From contig PUFA01000070.1 in the NCBI GenBank assembly GCA_003508835.1, positions 1,054,001 to 1,118,000 of the forward strand: 64,000 bases of DNA. The letters run 5' to 3'. Shown piece after piece: positions 10,813 to 20,749 of this stretch. The translations under genes were made by a program, and so were the position numbers. Below the pieces are notes generated by a model that saw only the letters and a list, made by a program, of their open reading frames with translations, was not told the DNA's origin and did not search any database. The stretch is from Eonycteris spelaea (Eukaryota > Chordata > Mammalia > Chiroptera > Pteropodidae). Position 1 is the stretch's first letter; the number at the start of each line of letters is the position of its first letter.

Positions 10813-12130
10813 TTCATTGCCTGAGCAAACTGGTTTGTTGACCTATATTAGCTGGTGAATGTTCTATTTAAAGAGGCATCCATTCAGGACCATTTGGGGT
10901 CTTACTACCAGGTTCATCTCTTTTAAATTAAGAGAATGTGCAGTTTATGCTTTTGAAATTGTTATTATATTAGTATCTTAGTACAATCAATGTTATTTAG
11001 CCTGCAGAAAGTCTGATGGGATCACACAATATTACTATTTTGTACATTTTTGTGAATGCTGAGAGATATTAAATATTCACTATAATCAGAGAAGGCATAG
11101 CTGTGCCATTGACAAGAATAAAAACACTTAAAAGTGTTCTGTTGTCTGGGTGGTCAACTGAAAAACATACTTTTGAGAATTTTAAGAAAAATTCTCAGTG
11201 GCATCTGAATCCAAAAGGGTGTGATGGCAATGTCACTTTATGGAGCTACATTTTTTAACTCAAAGACTCTAGGCTCTTATTTATTTTTAGGTAATTTGCT
11301 ATAATTATAGGGTAAGTTGCCTGTCAGATGCAGGTTAGCACCATACATATATATAGCCTTGAGCTCAGCAGGTGGATGGCAAAGAGGAAAACAGGGAAAG
11401 CAAGATCAAAACAGCTACTGCATCTTGGCAACCTGGGGAAGCTCCAACCCCTCAAGACACCTTTGAAGTTGATTCTTAAAAAGCTAGAAAGATGCCCTTG
11501 GCTTCTGAATGGATGCATCTTTAAGAGCACTATAGGTTATAAATCATAATCACAAATCACCTTATTCTGCTGATACGCATGTTAAAGTTCAAAATTTTGA
11601 GATCGTCCAATAAATTATTTCAGAATTCTGTCTACTCCTCTACAATTCAGTCTTTAAAATGAGATTTAGAAAATGCTCATGAAATAGCCTTTATCTTAAC
11701 GAATACCTTAAAAGAAGAGACATTTGCAAAAGCATAAACTTTGGCAAAAGAATCAAGACTTCAGTTATTAAATGCTATCACTGTATCACTGGAATTTCAA
11801 TGTAAAAATGTTCTTCCTCCACTCTTCTCCAAATGTAAAGCTGTTTCAAACAAACATCTAGAGATGTGATAACAGCACCAGAATGCTGTGCCTAATTACA
11901 TATAGCAATTCTGTGTCAGAATATGTTTTGATTGCACACAGCATTTTCCTAGGCACTATTCTATGTTCCATTTTATCTTATATTATAATCTTAAGAGAAA
12001 GGAGTGAGTTAAGGAAACTAACCCTTAATGATTATCGACTACATTCCGACCATTTAGATTCATGTTTAAATGTTGTCATTTTTATCCTTAGAAACTGTAC
12101 CATGTAGGTATCATTAGTCTCATTTTTCAT
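10813..12130. other. Non-coding, mostly unassigned
   Basis: May include 3' UTR of the zinc-finger retrocopy just downstream. Around 11940-12110 there is weak MIR-like order (cctaggcactattctatg), not firm enough for a call. Confidence 0.35.
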
Positions 12131-12132
12131 GT

Positions 12133-12375
12133 TAGCACATCTTGGCTATTGTAAATGGTGCTACAATAAACACAGGAGTGTTAGCCTTTCTATCCACCAG
12201 CAATAACCATTAGAAAATGTAAGTTTTAGAAAAAAGTTTCAATTTACAATAGCCATTAAATTCTCAATAGCAACTAAAAAGTACTTAAGAATAAACTTAA
12301 TAAATATATAGGAACTTTATAGAAAAAACACAAAGGCATACTGAAAGAAGTAAAAAGGGTCTGGGTAAATGAAAA
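12133..12375 (-). mobile_element. Old L1 fragment with internal inversion
   Basis: Bases 12133-12180 are L1 in antisense (cttggctattgtaaatggtgctacaataaac, the reverse of the ORF2 3' end). Bases 12186-12371 are L1 in sense (atccaccagcaataacc, then caatagccattaaattctcaatagc and aataaacttaataaat, from the late reverse transcriptase region). For a minus-strand insertion this is the order produced by twin priming: an inverted upstream piece joined to a correctly oriented downstream piece. L1 copy B then follows immediately. Confidence 0.65.
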
Positions 12376-12456
12376 AAAGGGTAATGAATAGAGTTTGGAT
12401 CATGATGGCTAAGCAGGTAAATACTGTGCTTGCTTCTTCTCACAACCACATCAAAA

Positions 12457-12987
12457 TTACAACAAAACTACAGAACAACCATCACTGAGAGTTGCCTGCA
12501 ATCTAGCTGAACAGAAGTCATATAACAAAAGGTATACAGAAGAAGTTACATTGAGACTGGTCGGAAGGGCCAAGATGTGGAACAGGCTGGTCCCACACCC
12601 ACGTGTGGTGGTTGAGAATCTGGAGGAATATCTCAGCTGCGGAGGTTTCTCCTGAGGAGTGAGGAGTCTCAGCTCCACACCAGACTCCCCAGCCCAGGGC
12701 TCCAGCGCCAGGGAGAGAAGTCTCCATAACTTCTGGCTATGAAAACCAGCGGAAATTGGGTCTGAATGAGACAGCAGACAGCTGGAGTCCCAGGCATTCC
12801 TCTTAAAGGGCCTGCGCACAGACTCACTTGTTCTGAACTCCAGCATTGGGGAAGTAGCTCGAAAGAGGACAGCGACATATGAGGAATAACTGAATTGTCT
12901 GGCTTTAAGGTAAGGGCTAGAGGGGGCAGCTTTCTTCCAGACAGAAGTCCTGGCAGAGACCATTATTCTTTCGTTGAGCCCTCCCAT
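12457..12987 (-). other. Antisense ORF in L1 copy B 5' UTR, frame 1
   Basis: A 176-codon frame antisense to the 5' UTR, stopping close to the L1 start. It shares KRN(A/V)WDSS, HSQ and TTRGCGTSLFH-type blocks with the frame at 616-1245 in copy A, so both derive from a frame already open in their common ancestor. No evidence of expression is visible. Confidence 0.4.
12518..12727 (-). other. Antisense ORF in L1 copy B 5' UTR, frame 2
   Basis: A 69-codon frame starting METSLPGAGALGWGV with the block ILNHHTW. It aligns from its first Met with the frame at 782-1078 of copy A (about 31 of 52 residues by eye). The two copies diverge after residue ~52 because copy A has an A-rich expansion there. Confidence 0.4.
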
Positions 12988-14182
12988 TCACCCAGCGTAC
13001 AGACACAGGTGGGCACCATATCTGAGTTTCCATCAACATGGCTAACACTGTTTGCCCTGCCCTGGTAATTCCTGAGACCCAATCCCACCCAACTTCCAGA
13101 CCCACTAAGGCCGGTCCAGTGCTTTTTTCATGCAAATGGTCCCTCTTGGCTCATGCTGTGGTCTCTCCTAAGTCTCTTCAAGGTTCACAAACTCCAAACA
13201 AGCACCATCTGGCCTTAGCATGCCCCATACCTCTTGTGAAGCAGCTTCAAACTTGACATTAGCAGGCCTCAATTTGCAGCTTATCCTCTCCCAGGCACCT
13301 CCAAGCCCAGGAGGTAGCCATCTGCAGAGCACTTTATATGTTATACCAAGTGGCCCCAGACAGAGCAGCAGCTGACCTTGGCCTGTAACAGAGCTCCTTT
13401 CAAGAGGCCCCAGAAACAGCATACCTGGTGGCCAGCTTCAGACCACACCAGAGCACCACCCAACTACCTCCACAAAAGATGGACACAAAGGAAAAATCGG
13501 GTGGGCACCAGAGCCATGCTAAAGCAAATCCTGCTCTGTAGGGTCAGCCTATGCACAACGGCTCCTCCACTGTAGCTATGGCCAGTTCTCACAACCAATC
13601 AGCCTGAGGGTCAATACCTCTCAGTCATCTGCAAACAGCAACTAATGTAATTACAATAGGAGGACACGCACAACCCACACAAGGAAAGTACCTGGAGCAC
13701 CCAATTCAGGTGACCAGGGAGACCACACCCCTGTGCCCCACAGGACAACTACTACATAAGGCAGCTCTACTGAGCCTGGGAGAAATAACAGCTCTACCTC
13801 ATACATAGAAACCAACACAGGGAGGCAGCCAAACTGAGGAGACAAAGAAACATCTACCAAATGAAAGAGCAGAACAAAGCTTCAGAAAAGAACTAAATAA
13901 AGTGAAGACAATTAATCTACCAGATGCAGAGTTCAAAACATTAGGTATAAGGATGCTCAATGATCTCAGTGAGAACTTCAACAAAAAGATAGGAAACATA
14001 AAAATGGAGATAGAAAACATAAAAAAGAAATGAATAATTCTTTGGAAATGAAGAATACAATAACTGAAATGAAGACTACATTAAAGGAACCAACAGTAGA
14101 TTTGATGAAGCAGAAGACCAAACCAGCAATTTGGAAGATAAGGTAGCAGAAAACATCCTATAGAATAACAAAAAGAAAAGAA

Positions 14183-14207
14183 TTAAAAAAAAAAAAATGA
14201 GGTTAGT
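14183..14207 (+). repeat. Left target-site duplication of the 5S SINE
   Basis: An A-run followed by tgaggttagt. The right copy is at 14403-14425 (A-run plus tgaggctagt). Copy A of the L1 has tgaggatgattta at the matching position, confirming that the SINE landed inside ORF1. Confidence 0.85.
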
Positions 14208-14414
14208 CTATAGCCATGCTATTCTGAACAAACCTGATCCCATCTGATCTCAGAAGCTAAGCAGAGTTGGACCTGATTAGTACTTGGATGGGAGACCACC
14301 TAGGAAGACCAGGTGCCATAGGTGTAAAAAAAAAAAAAATAAAGGTTTGTAAGCTGACAAGGTCCTTGCAATCTGTGAGGTCAACAAAGGGTTGCCTCAC
14401 CTAAAAAAAAAAAA
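14206..14414 (+). mobile_element. 5S-rRNA-derived SINE (fruit-bat MEG-like)
   Basis: Bases 14206-14325 align over the full ~120 nt of vertebrate 5S rRNA: gtctatagccatgctattctg at the 5' end, the A-box region agaagctaagcagagttgg (about 14252-14270) and the C-box region tacttggatgggagacc (14281-14297), both needed for RNA polymerase III transcription. Nearly all differences are CpG decay (ACGGCC to ATAGCC, CTCGG to CTCAG, ACCGCC to ACCACC). An A-tract (14326-14339), a 63-nt unique segment (14340-14402) and a second A-tract follow. Flanking copies of an A-run plus tgagg(t/c)tagt at about 14185-14207 and 14403-14425 form the target duplication. The extra 3' segment favours a SINE over a plain 5S pseudogene; 5S-derived SINEs called MEG are described in pteropodid bats. 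Confidence 0.9.
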
Positions 14415-15005
14415 ATGAGGCTAGTTTAAGGGGTCTTTAGAACATCAAATGTACCAACAACATTCACATCATAGAGGTACAAGAAGTACCCATTGGGGTA
14501 CATCATAGAAGGACAAGGGACAGAGCAATGAAAACATATGTGAAGAAATAATGACTAAAAAGTTCCTTAATCTGGCCAAGGAAATAGACATATAAGCCCA
14601 GGAAGCACATAGAGTTCCAAGCAAGATGAACCCAAAGAGGTCCACACCAAGACACATCATAATTAAAATGCCAAAGGTTAAAGACAAAGACAAAATCTTA
14701 AAAACAGCAAGAGCAAAGCACTTAGTTACCTACAAGGGAGCACTCATAAGACTGTCAGCTGATTTCTCAACAGAAACTTTGCAGGCCAGAAGGGTTTGAA
14801 ATGAACTATTCAAAATGATGAAAATAAAAAGGACCTACAGCTAAGGTTACTCTACTAAGCAAAGCTATCATTTGGAAGATTAAAGAGCTTCCCAGACAAG
14901 AAAAAAATTAACGAAGTTTATCAGCACCAAACTAGTATTACAAGAAATGTTAGGGGACCTCCTTTGAGAAGAAAAAAAAAAAGATTAAAAACATAAACAA
15001 TAAAA

Positions 15006-15288
15006 ATGGCAATAACTACGTATCTATCAACAATTACTTTAAATGTAAAATGGGTTAAATGCTCCAATCAAAAGACAGAAAGTGGCTGAATGGATAAGAA
15101 AACAAGACCTTTACATATGCTGCCTATAAGAAACTCACTTCAGATCAAATGACACACACATACTGAAAGTAAAAAGACGGAAAAAAATGTATTTCATGAG
15201 AATGGAAACAAAAAATAATCTCAGGTAGCAATACTTGTATCAGACAAATAGACTTTAAAACAAATGCTACAATGAGAGACAAAGAAGG
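15006..15288 (+). pseudogene. L1 ORF2 endonuclease N-terminal remnant, copy B
   Basis: Starts atggcaataactacgtatc, encoding a decayed MAITTYLSTITLNV, and continues with blocks such as ETHFRSNDTHI and the VAIL region to about residue 94. It ends abruptly at the internal deletion junction. Confidence 0.85.
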
Positions 15289-15490
15289 GCCCAGTAATCC
15301 CATTTCTGGGTATTTTTCTGAAGAAAACCAAAACACTAATTCAAAGGGACATACGCATTTATATGTTCATTGCAGTATTATTTACAATAGCCAAGATAAG
15401 GAGGCAACCTGGTTGTCTATCAATGGATGAATGGATAAAGAAGATGTGGTACACATATACAGTGGAATATTACTCAGCCATATTGATGAA
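15289..15490 (+). pseudogene. L1 ORF2 C-terminal remnant, copy B
   Basis: The frame beginning at 15363 reads MFIAVLFTIAK, then DEWIKKMWYTYTVEYYSAI, the well-known last ~60 residues of L1 ORF2. It is joined without any intervening reverse transcriptase to the endonuclease start just upstream. The frame then runs on into the 3' UTR to 15656. Confidence 0.88.
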
Positions 15491-15950
15491 ATCTTGTCAT
15501 CTGCAACAACATGGATGGATCAACAACAACATGGGTATTGTGCTGAGTGAAGTTAATTCAGACAGAGGAAGACAAACATCATATGATTTCACCTACATGT
15601 GGAATCTAGAGAACAAGATAAATGAACAAACAAAACAGAAACAAGCATATAGATAGAGAGAGCATTTTGATGGTTGCTGGATTGGGGGGGATGGGTATTT
15701 GGGGGAGGAAATTAAGAGGTACAATTGGTAGTTACAAAATAGTCATGGAGATATAGAGTATAGCATAGGGAATATAGTCAGTAGTATTGTAATAACTATG
15801 TATAGTGTCAGATGAGTACTGGCTTTATTGGGGTAATCATTTTGTAAGTTACATAAATCTCTAATCATTGCGTTGTACATCTGAAATCAATATAATGTTG
15901 CATGAGAACTGTAACTGAAAAATAAAAATATTTTTAAAAAATTTTAAAAA

Positions 15951-16690
15951 GCTATGAATGTAAGGACTCGATATTATAATGATGAAAGTTCTCAAATTTA
16001 TCTTCAAATATAGTTCTTTCCCAATCAAAATTCCCACTGCATTTCTCATAGAAGAGAATATGTCTAAAAATTGCCAAGTTGATTTTCAAAATATGCTATT
16101 ATAAAGTCTTATAATGAAAACAATGTGATTTTGGCATTAAATGAGATAAATAGAACCATGGAACAGACTGGAAGGTCCAGATGGATGCACATATGTATAG
16201 CTACATATATGATTTTGGTATAAGAATGACAGCATTCCAATTCAGTGGAGAAGGGATGAACAGCTTAGCAACAGTGTCGGGATAACTGATTACCCATTCA
16301 CAAAAATATATTCCTGATGTATTAAAGAACCACATGTGTATATGTGTATGTGTCTGTGCACATATGAGCTACACACATTTACCCTGAGAAGTATTTATAT
16401 ATGTGGACAGGGAAACTTGTATAAGGAGAGTCATTTCATGATGATTTTAATAATGAAATATCAGACACAATGTCCATTATTGTTAGAATCTTGAAACAAA
16501 TTATGGCATATTCAAATAGGAAATGCTATGCAGTATATAAAAGAACAAAGTGCACTCATATGTAAGCACATTAAAAAGTCTTACAGTCATTTTTTTAGAG
16601 TAAAACACTAGTTTTATTTATAACATAGAAAATTTCCAATGTTATACTATTTATATAAATCAATTTACATCATTTCACACAAAACTCAAA
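15951..16690. other. Non-coding, nothing recognised
   Basis: AT-rich flank of L1 copy B with short tg/ca-rich stretches near 16335-16365. A lower-level old L1 relationship (16080-16250: gattttggcattaaatgagataaatagaacc) is possible but not firm. Confidence 0.35.
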
Positions 16691-16694
16691 TGAT

Positions 16695-16742
16695 TATGTC
16701 TACATATGTATATGTATATACTATGTATATTCATCTATCTAC

Positions 16743-16801
<59 letters not shown>

Positions 16802-16829
16802 ATCATCTATCTCCACATATGTAGACATA
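16695..16829 (+). repeat. (TATC)n microsatellite within a 15-bp inverted repeat
   Basis: About 14 near-perfect tatc units (16746-16804) lie between tatgtctacatatgt (16695-16709) and its exact reverse complement acatatgtagacata (16815-16829). The arms could pair as a 15-bp stem with a 105-nt loop. The isoleucine-tyrosine-leucine-serine frame here is only the repeat translated. Confidence 0.93.
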
Positions 16830-17690
16830 AAGCCAGGGCAAATGTTTTAATATATACTATATAAATGTTTTAATATATTCCAGATAAATAAGCTCCTAAC
16901 AGTTGAAAACCACTGAAGTTATACTCTAAATTACTTAAACTACAATTAACTACCAAAATTGAGAAATGAACAAATACTGTAATATACTTAAACCTTCTCA
17001 ATAAACACCCAGTTTTACCAACCATTTTTGGATCTTGTAGTAAGATGACTTTTAAAAATTCAAGAGGTGCTTCTTGGTGATAAATGAAAAAATAATCTTG
17101 AAGCCTGCTGTGAATTATCTAGTTTGTTTTCTTGCAATAAAACAGTGAGGGGGTAGTTGTTTAAACAGATTTCTCTTCATTCTTGTCTTCAAGATATCTG
17201 GTGCCTGGTTTATTTCCTCATTAATCTGTCAGGTCATCAGAACCCTTTTTAACACACTCCTCCCAAATTCTCACATTAAAAAGATAGGACAAACTAATTT
17301 TACCACATATATTTTTTTTCCTTTACTCATTGTCTAGCTTGTTTTTTGGCAAATAAGCATAGAGGTTTTGTAGTTCTTTTGTTATATGGAATTATATATG
17401 AGTCACTCTTAATTCTGATGATTCAGGCTTCTAGGAACTTTTTTTGCACGTCTTTAAATTCTCCACTACAAAACTCTTATTTTCCAACACAGTACATATA
17501 ACACAGTCTTGTAATTTCCACTTGAACATTTACTAAGCATCCAAAATAAAAAGGTCAAAACAGAGCTCTTGCTCCATGCCCTTCCCACCCCCACCAAGCC
17601 TGCTCCTTCAGCATCTCACATCTTAACAAGGGCCCCACCCAGGCAAGAGTCACTTAGGCCAATACCCTTGGAGTCATCCTTGATCCTTCT
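16830..17690. other. Non-coding, nothing recognised
   Basis: AT-rich, single-copy-looking DNA. Confidence 0.4.
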
Positions 17691-17694
17691 TTCT

Positions 17695-18430
17695 TTCCAA
17701 CCCATATTCAGTTATCAGGAAATCTTGTCATCAAAATGTACTCGTAATCTCATCTCTTCTCACCAGCTGCACTGCTGATCCAAGCCTCTGCCTTCTGTCA
17801 CATGGGCCACTGCACTGACCACCTCACTGGTCTCTCTGTTTCACCTTTTACCTCTTGGAGTCTGTTTTCCACACAACTGCTTGAGAGCCTGTTTTAAAAT
17901 GTAAACCTGATTTTGTCATTTCCTTGCTCAGATCTCCAATGGCTTCCCATGTGCCCAGAACAAGTTCATAAGCCTTACTTTGGAAACCAACGCTTTATGT
18001 GACCTGGCTCGTTTCTTCTCCATCTTCATTCCTTCTTCTCCTGTTTCTCCTGCCACTCACTCAGCTTCGGTGATGCTGCTCTCTAGAGTTTCCTCAAATA
18101 GAAGTTGCTGACAAGCATGCTTCTGCTCTAGGGCCTTTCCACTTGCTCTATCCTGCATGGAATACTCTCTCCAGATGTTCATATGGCTCAGTTTGTTCAA
18201 ACACTACCTCCTCAGAGAGAGGAGGACACTCTCTCTAAAGTGGGACAGGCTGCCACTATTGTCTCACTCTACTCTATTCTTCCTTCTTCGACCTTATGTG
18301 ATTTCCTTTGCCTATTATCTCTTTCCAACTAGACTGGAAACTCTTTGAAAGCACAGACCTCATTGACCTTATTCATCACAGTATCCCCAGCCCCTAAGGC
18401 AGGGCTTGGGCTTAGCAGAGCTCAGTAATA
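17695..18430 (+). mobile_element. L2 LINE, ORF2 end plus 3' UTR
   Basis: Ordered L2 landmarks: tcatttccttgctcagatctccaatggcttcc (about 17918), ctttatgtgacctggctcg, cctgccactcactcag, ctagggcctttccacttgctc (about 18130), ctacctcctcagagagag, then the 3' UTR aactagactggaaactctttgaaagcacag and ccccagcccctaaggcagggcttgg. About 740 bp, one of the longest repeat fragments here. Small open frames inside it are decayed L2. Confidence 0.88.
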
Positions 18431-18434
18431 TTAG

Positions 18435-18515
18435 TTAAAATGAACTGTACACTTAAAGAGGGTAAATTTATAATGTATAAATTATACCTCAATAAATTTG
18501 TTAAAATTTGATTTA
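18435..18515 (+). mobile_element. L1M 3' terminal fragment
   Basis: aactgtacacttaaagagggtaaatttataatgtataaattatacctcaataaat is the closing part of L1MB/L1MC-type 3' ends (tgtacact...ttatatctcaataaa), directly after the L2. Confidence 0.75.
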
Positions 18516-18744
18516 AAAGTTGAGAAAAATGATTTGATCGAATTAAGGAATTAAAGCAATACTTGACTATGTTTCCTAAAATAAAATAAAAATATTGATC
18601 TAGAGAAATCAGCGTTTCTAGTTTTATGTCTGATTTCCTCCAGTGAAAGGCTATTTCTTTTTCAATGATATGCTTGGAAGTTTGAGACATCATAATATCA
18701 TACTTAATAAAAATTACCTATACTTTTGAGAGTTTTCTGAGTAC

Positions 18745-18905
18745 ACAGAGACTATGCCAGTTTGCACATAAAATTATTCCATGGACTCTGAGGAAGGCAC
18801 TATTATAGTCTCATTATGAGGAAGGTGTGGCTTAGAGAGTCTGTTTCTAACCCAAGGTCATAGCTCTTAAATGATAGTGCTTGGATTTGAACTCGGAACT
18901 AATCC
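18745..18905 (+). mobile_element. MIR SINE, 3' half
   Basis: ggcactattatagtctcattatgaggaaggtgtggcttagagagtc, then cccaaggtcatagctc and gcttggatttgaactcgg are the central and 3' MIR landmarks. Confidence 0.75.
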
Positions 18906-19305
18906 TCATTAGGGACTGAAATAAAAGGGTAGAAAAAAAGTCAGAAATGGATATCAAACAGCTATTTTTTATAAGTGCCAGGGGATCCCAGGATTTTTTT
19001 AAAACTCATATTGTCTCATTTGTGTTCTTCTCCTTCCTTCTACCCAGAGGGGGTAGCCATTTTGCTAAGCCAAGCCCCAAGGTCACTCTTTTCTAATCAA
19101 ACAGCCTTCACAGAGATGGGCTATATTTTATTATGATACTTATAGGATTGTAGCTCCTCTATATCAAACAATGCTTTCTTGGTCTCTACTAGGATATATG
19201 CTTTCCTTCCAGATTCAATTTAAATGTAAAGAGGTTTATGGGCTTACTCCAAATAGTCCAGTGTTTTCAGCTCCTTTCTGCACTGAACCATCTACATTAC
19301 TGTTG

Positions 19306-19537
19306 TGGCAGTCCCCAACGTTTTTGGCACCAGGGACTGGTACTCCTATGAGAATCTAATGCCTGATGACCTGAGGTGGGGCTGATGGAGCGTGGTGATG
19401 CTAGCGCTGGGGAACGGCTGCAAATACAGATGAAACTTCACTTGCTCACCCGCCCCTCACTTCATGCAGTGTGCCTGGTTCCTACCAGCCACAGACCAGT
19501 ACTGGTCGGTCCATAGCCCAGGGGTTGAGGAGCTCTG
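19306..19537 (-). mobile_element. hAT-type non-autonomous DNA transposon, copy 1
   Basis: Left end gtccccaacgtttttggcaccagggactgg and right end ccatagcccaggggttgagg. It contains cctatgagaatctaatgcctgatg and caaatacagatgaaacttcac. It is the reverse-orientation relative of the element at 38482-38706. Flanking 8-mers (tactgttg, ttctacag) match at only four of eight positions, so no clear target duplication survives. Confidence 0.8.
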
Positions 19538-19965
19538 TTCTACAGCATAAATTCTCTTGGGCTATCTGGCTGCTGCTCAAATCCTTCGATACCTTTCTCT
19601 AAAGCAGTCATACGTATGGGGGGGGAAAGCATTTTAATTCAATGGAATGATCTTCTTGTTTACTGCCACTCAGAATTGACCCGTCTATGAATAATTCTCA
19701 GCCTTGAAATGTCTTCCCCAAAGATGGGTCCACCACCACCTCTTTTCCATTGTTCTTATATCCCATGTCCTGACTTTCCATCCCCTTCATTCTCACGCTT
19801 CCCTTCCACCTTCTTCAGCATTTACTTTTTAGTTTTTCCATTTTATTGTCAACTTCTCATATCTGGTATGACCAACCTTTCCTCACTTTTAGCTATATGT
19901 TCTTAGACATCATTGTGTTTTCTATAGAGACAAGATCATCTCTCGACAGTGAACTATTCCTGATG
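19538..19965. other. Non-coding, nothing recognised
   Basis: Pyrimidine-rich DNA. The frame at 19709-19906 is low-complexity Ser/Pro/Phe. Confidence 0.4.
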
Positions 19966-19967
19966 CC

Positions 19968-20105
19968 TTGCATTTATATAGCATTTTATGGTTCTCAAAA
20001 GTGTTTCACATATCTAATTTAGCTAAATCTTCTGAGCAGCATTGTGAAATAGATACTACCATCATAATTTAAAAGAAAAGGAAACTGAATCATAGCGCCT
20101 TGTCC
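19968..20105 (+). mobile_element. MIR SINE
   Basis: catttatatagcattttatggttctcaaaagtgtttcacat, then tagatactaccatcataatttaaaagaaaaggaaactgaatcat follow the MIR body order. Confidence 0.65.
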
Positions 20106-20151
20106 CCTGCCCCATACTACCCAGAAATGTAGAAATGGAAGTAGAATAAAG

Positions 20152-20177
20152 TTGTTTGTTTGTTTGTTTGTTTGTTT
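20152..20177 (+). repeat. (GTTT)n simple repeat
   Basis: Six tandem gttt units followed by a short T-run. Confidence 0.9.
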
Positions 20178-20224
20178 TTATGTCACAGCACAGCACTTGT
20201 TAGCTTGTTGCATTAGAATGCGGT

Positions 20225-20433
20225 AGAATTTGTGCTGTCTATTATGGTTGATACTAGTCACATGTGGCTATTTGGATTTAATTAAAATGAAACAGATTTA
20301 AAAATTTAGTGCTTTAGTCACATTAGCTGCAATTTAAATGATCAGGAAACACATGGAAAGTGGCTACTATATTGGACAGTGCAGATATCAAACATTTCCA
20401 TCACTGCAGAGTGTTCTATTGGACAGTGCTGTC
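20225..20433. mobile_element. Short non-autonomous DNA transposon (MITE-like), copy 2
   Basis: Starts tgtgctgtctattatgg, contains cacatgtggctatttgg and agtggctactatattggacagtgcag, and ends ctattggacagtgctg. Same family as 11-186. The two successive cacagtgc-type ends suggest a rearranged or partially duplicated end. Confidence 0.65.
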
Positions 20434-20749
20434 TCGGTCCTAGTTAAACTACTGATGCTAAAAGAATTTCCACTATACTGGCTTTCTGCAGTTACACTGG
20501 GGAACAGATGTGCATTGTATGCTCAGGAGATACAGAACCAGCTCAACTGAGTGGATGTCTATTTTATTGTTTCTCACTGGGCAGATCATCAGCATTACAG
20601 ATTCTTGACCTATTAATTTTTTAATGAATCCATAGTGCTTGGAGGTGGATTATTAACCTGTAAACTACTAGTTGGGGGACGTATAAATCAATAAATCAAA
20701 GACTCAGAAAAGGTGAACTAACCCCAGGGCACAGCAGACACTATCTATT

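Larger units (their letters stand above)
13861..14960 (+). pseudogene. L1 ORF1 remnant, copy B, split by a SINE
   Basis: ATG 13861 begins MKEQNKA, the start of ORF1. The coiled-coil segment runs to about 14170 with a stop near 13895 and shifts. It is interrupted by the 5S-derived SINE and resumes after 14425. The C-terminal domain is recognisable at about 14755-14960 (ADFSTETLQARR, then PDKKK). No intact product is possible. Confidence 0.85.
12392..15950 (+). mobile_element. L1 copy B, internally deleted (half-L1-like)
   Basis: LINE-1 starting tttggatcatgatggct, the usual L1 5' start, with 5' UTR to about 13860, ORF1 remnant, spacer, ORF2 endonuclease N-terminus (15006-15288), a junction at 15287-15292 straight into the ORF2 C-terminal end (cccagtaatcccatttctgg), then 3' UTR and A-rich tail at about 15930-15950. 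About 1,100 ORF2 codons, including all of reverse transcriptase, are missing. The left breakpoint is within a few bases of that in copy A. A 5S-derived SINE interrupts ORF1 at 14206. Confidence 0.92.

Noticed and set aside
14206..14325. Functional 5S rRNA gene
   Set aside because: Many CpG-type substitutions, A-tracts, a target duplication and location inside an L1 show a retroposed derivative.
16639..16824. Repetitive YLSI protein frame
   Set aside because: Direct translation of the (TATC)n microsatellite.
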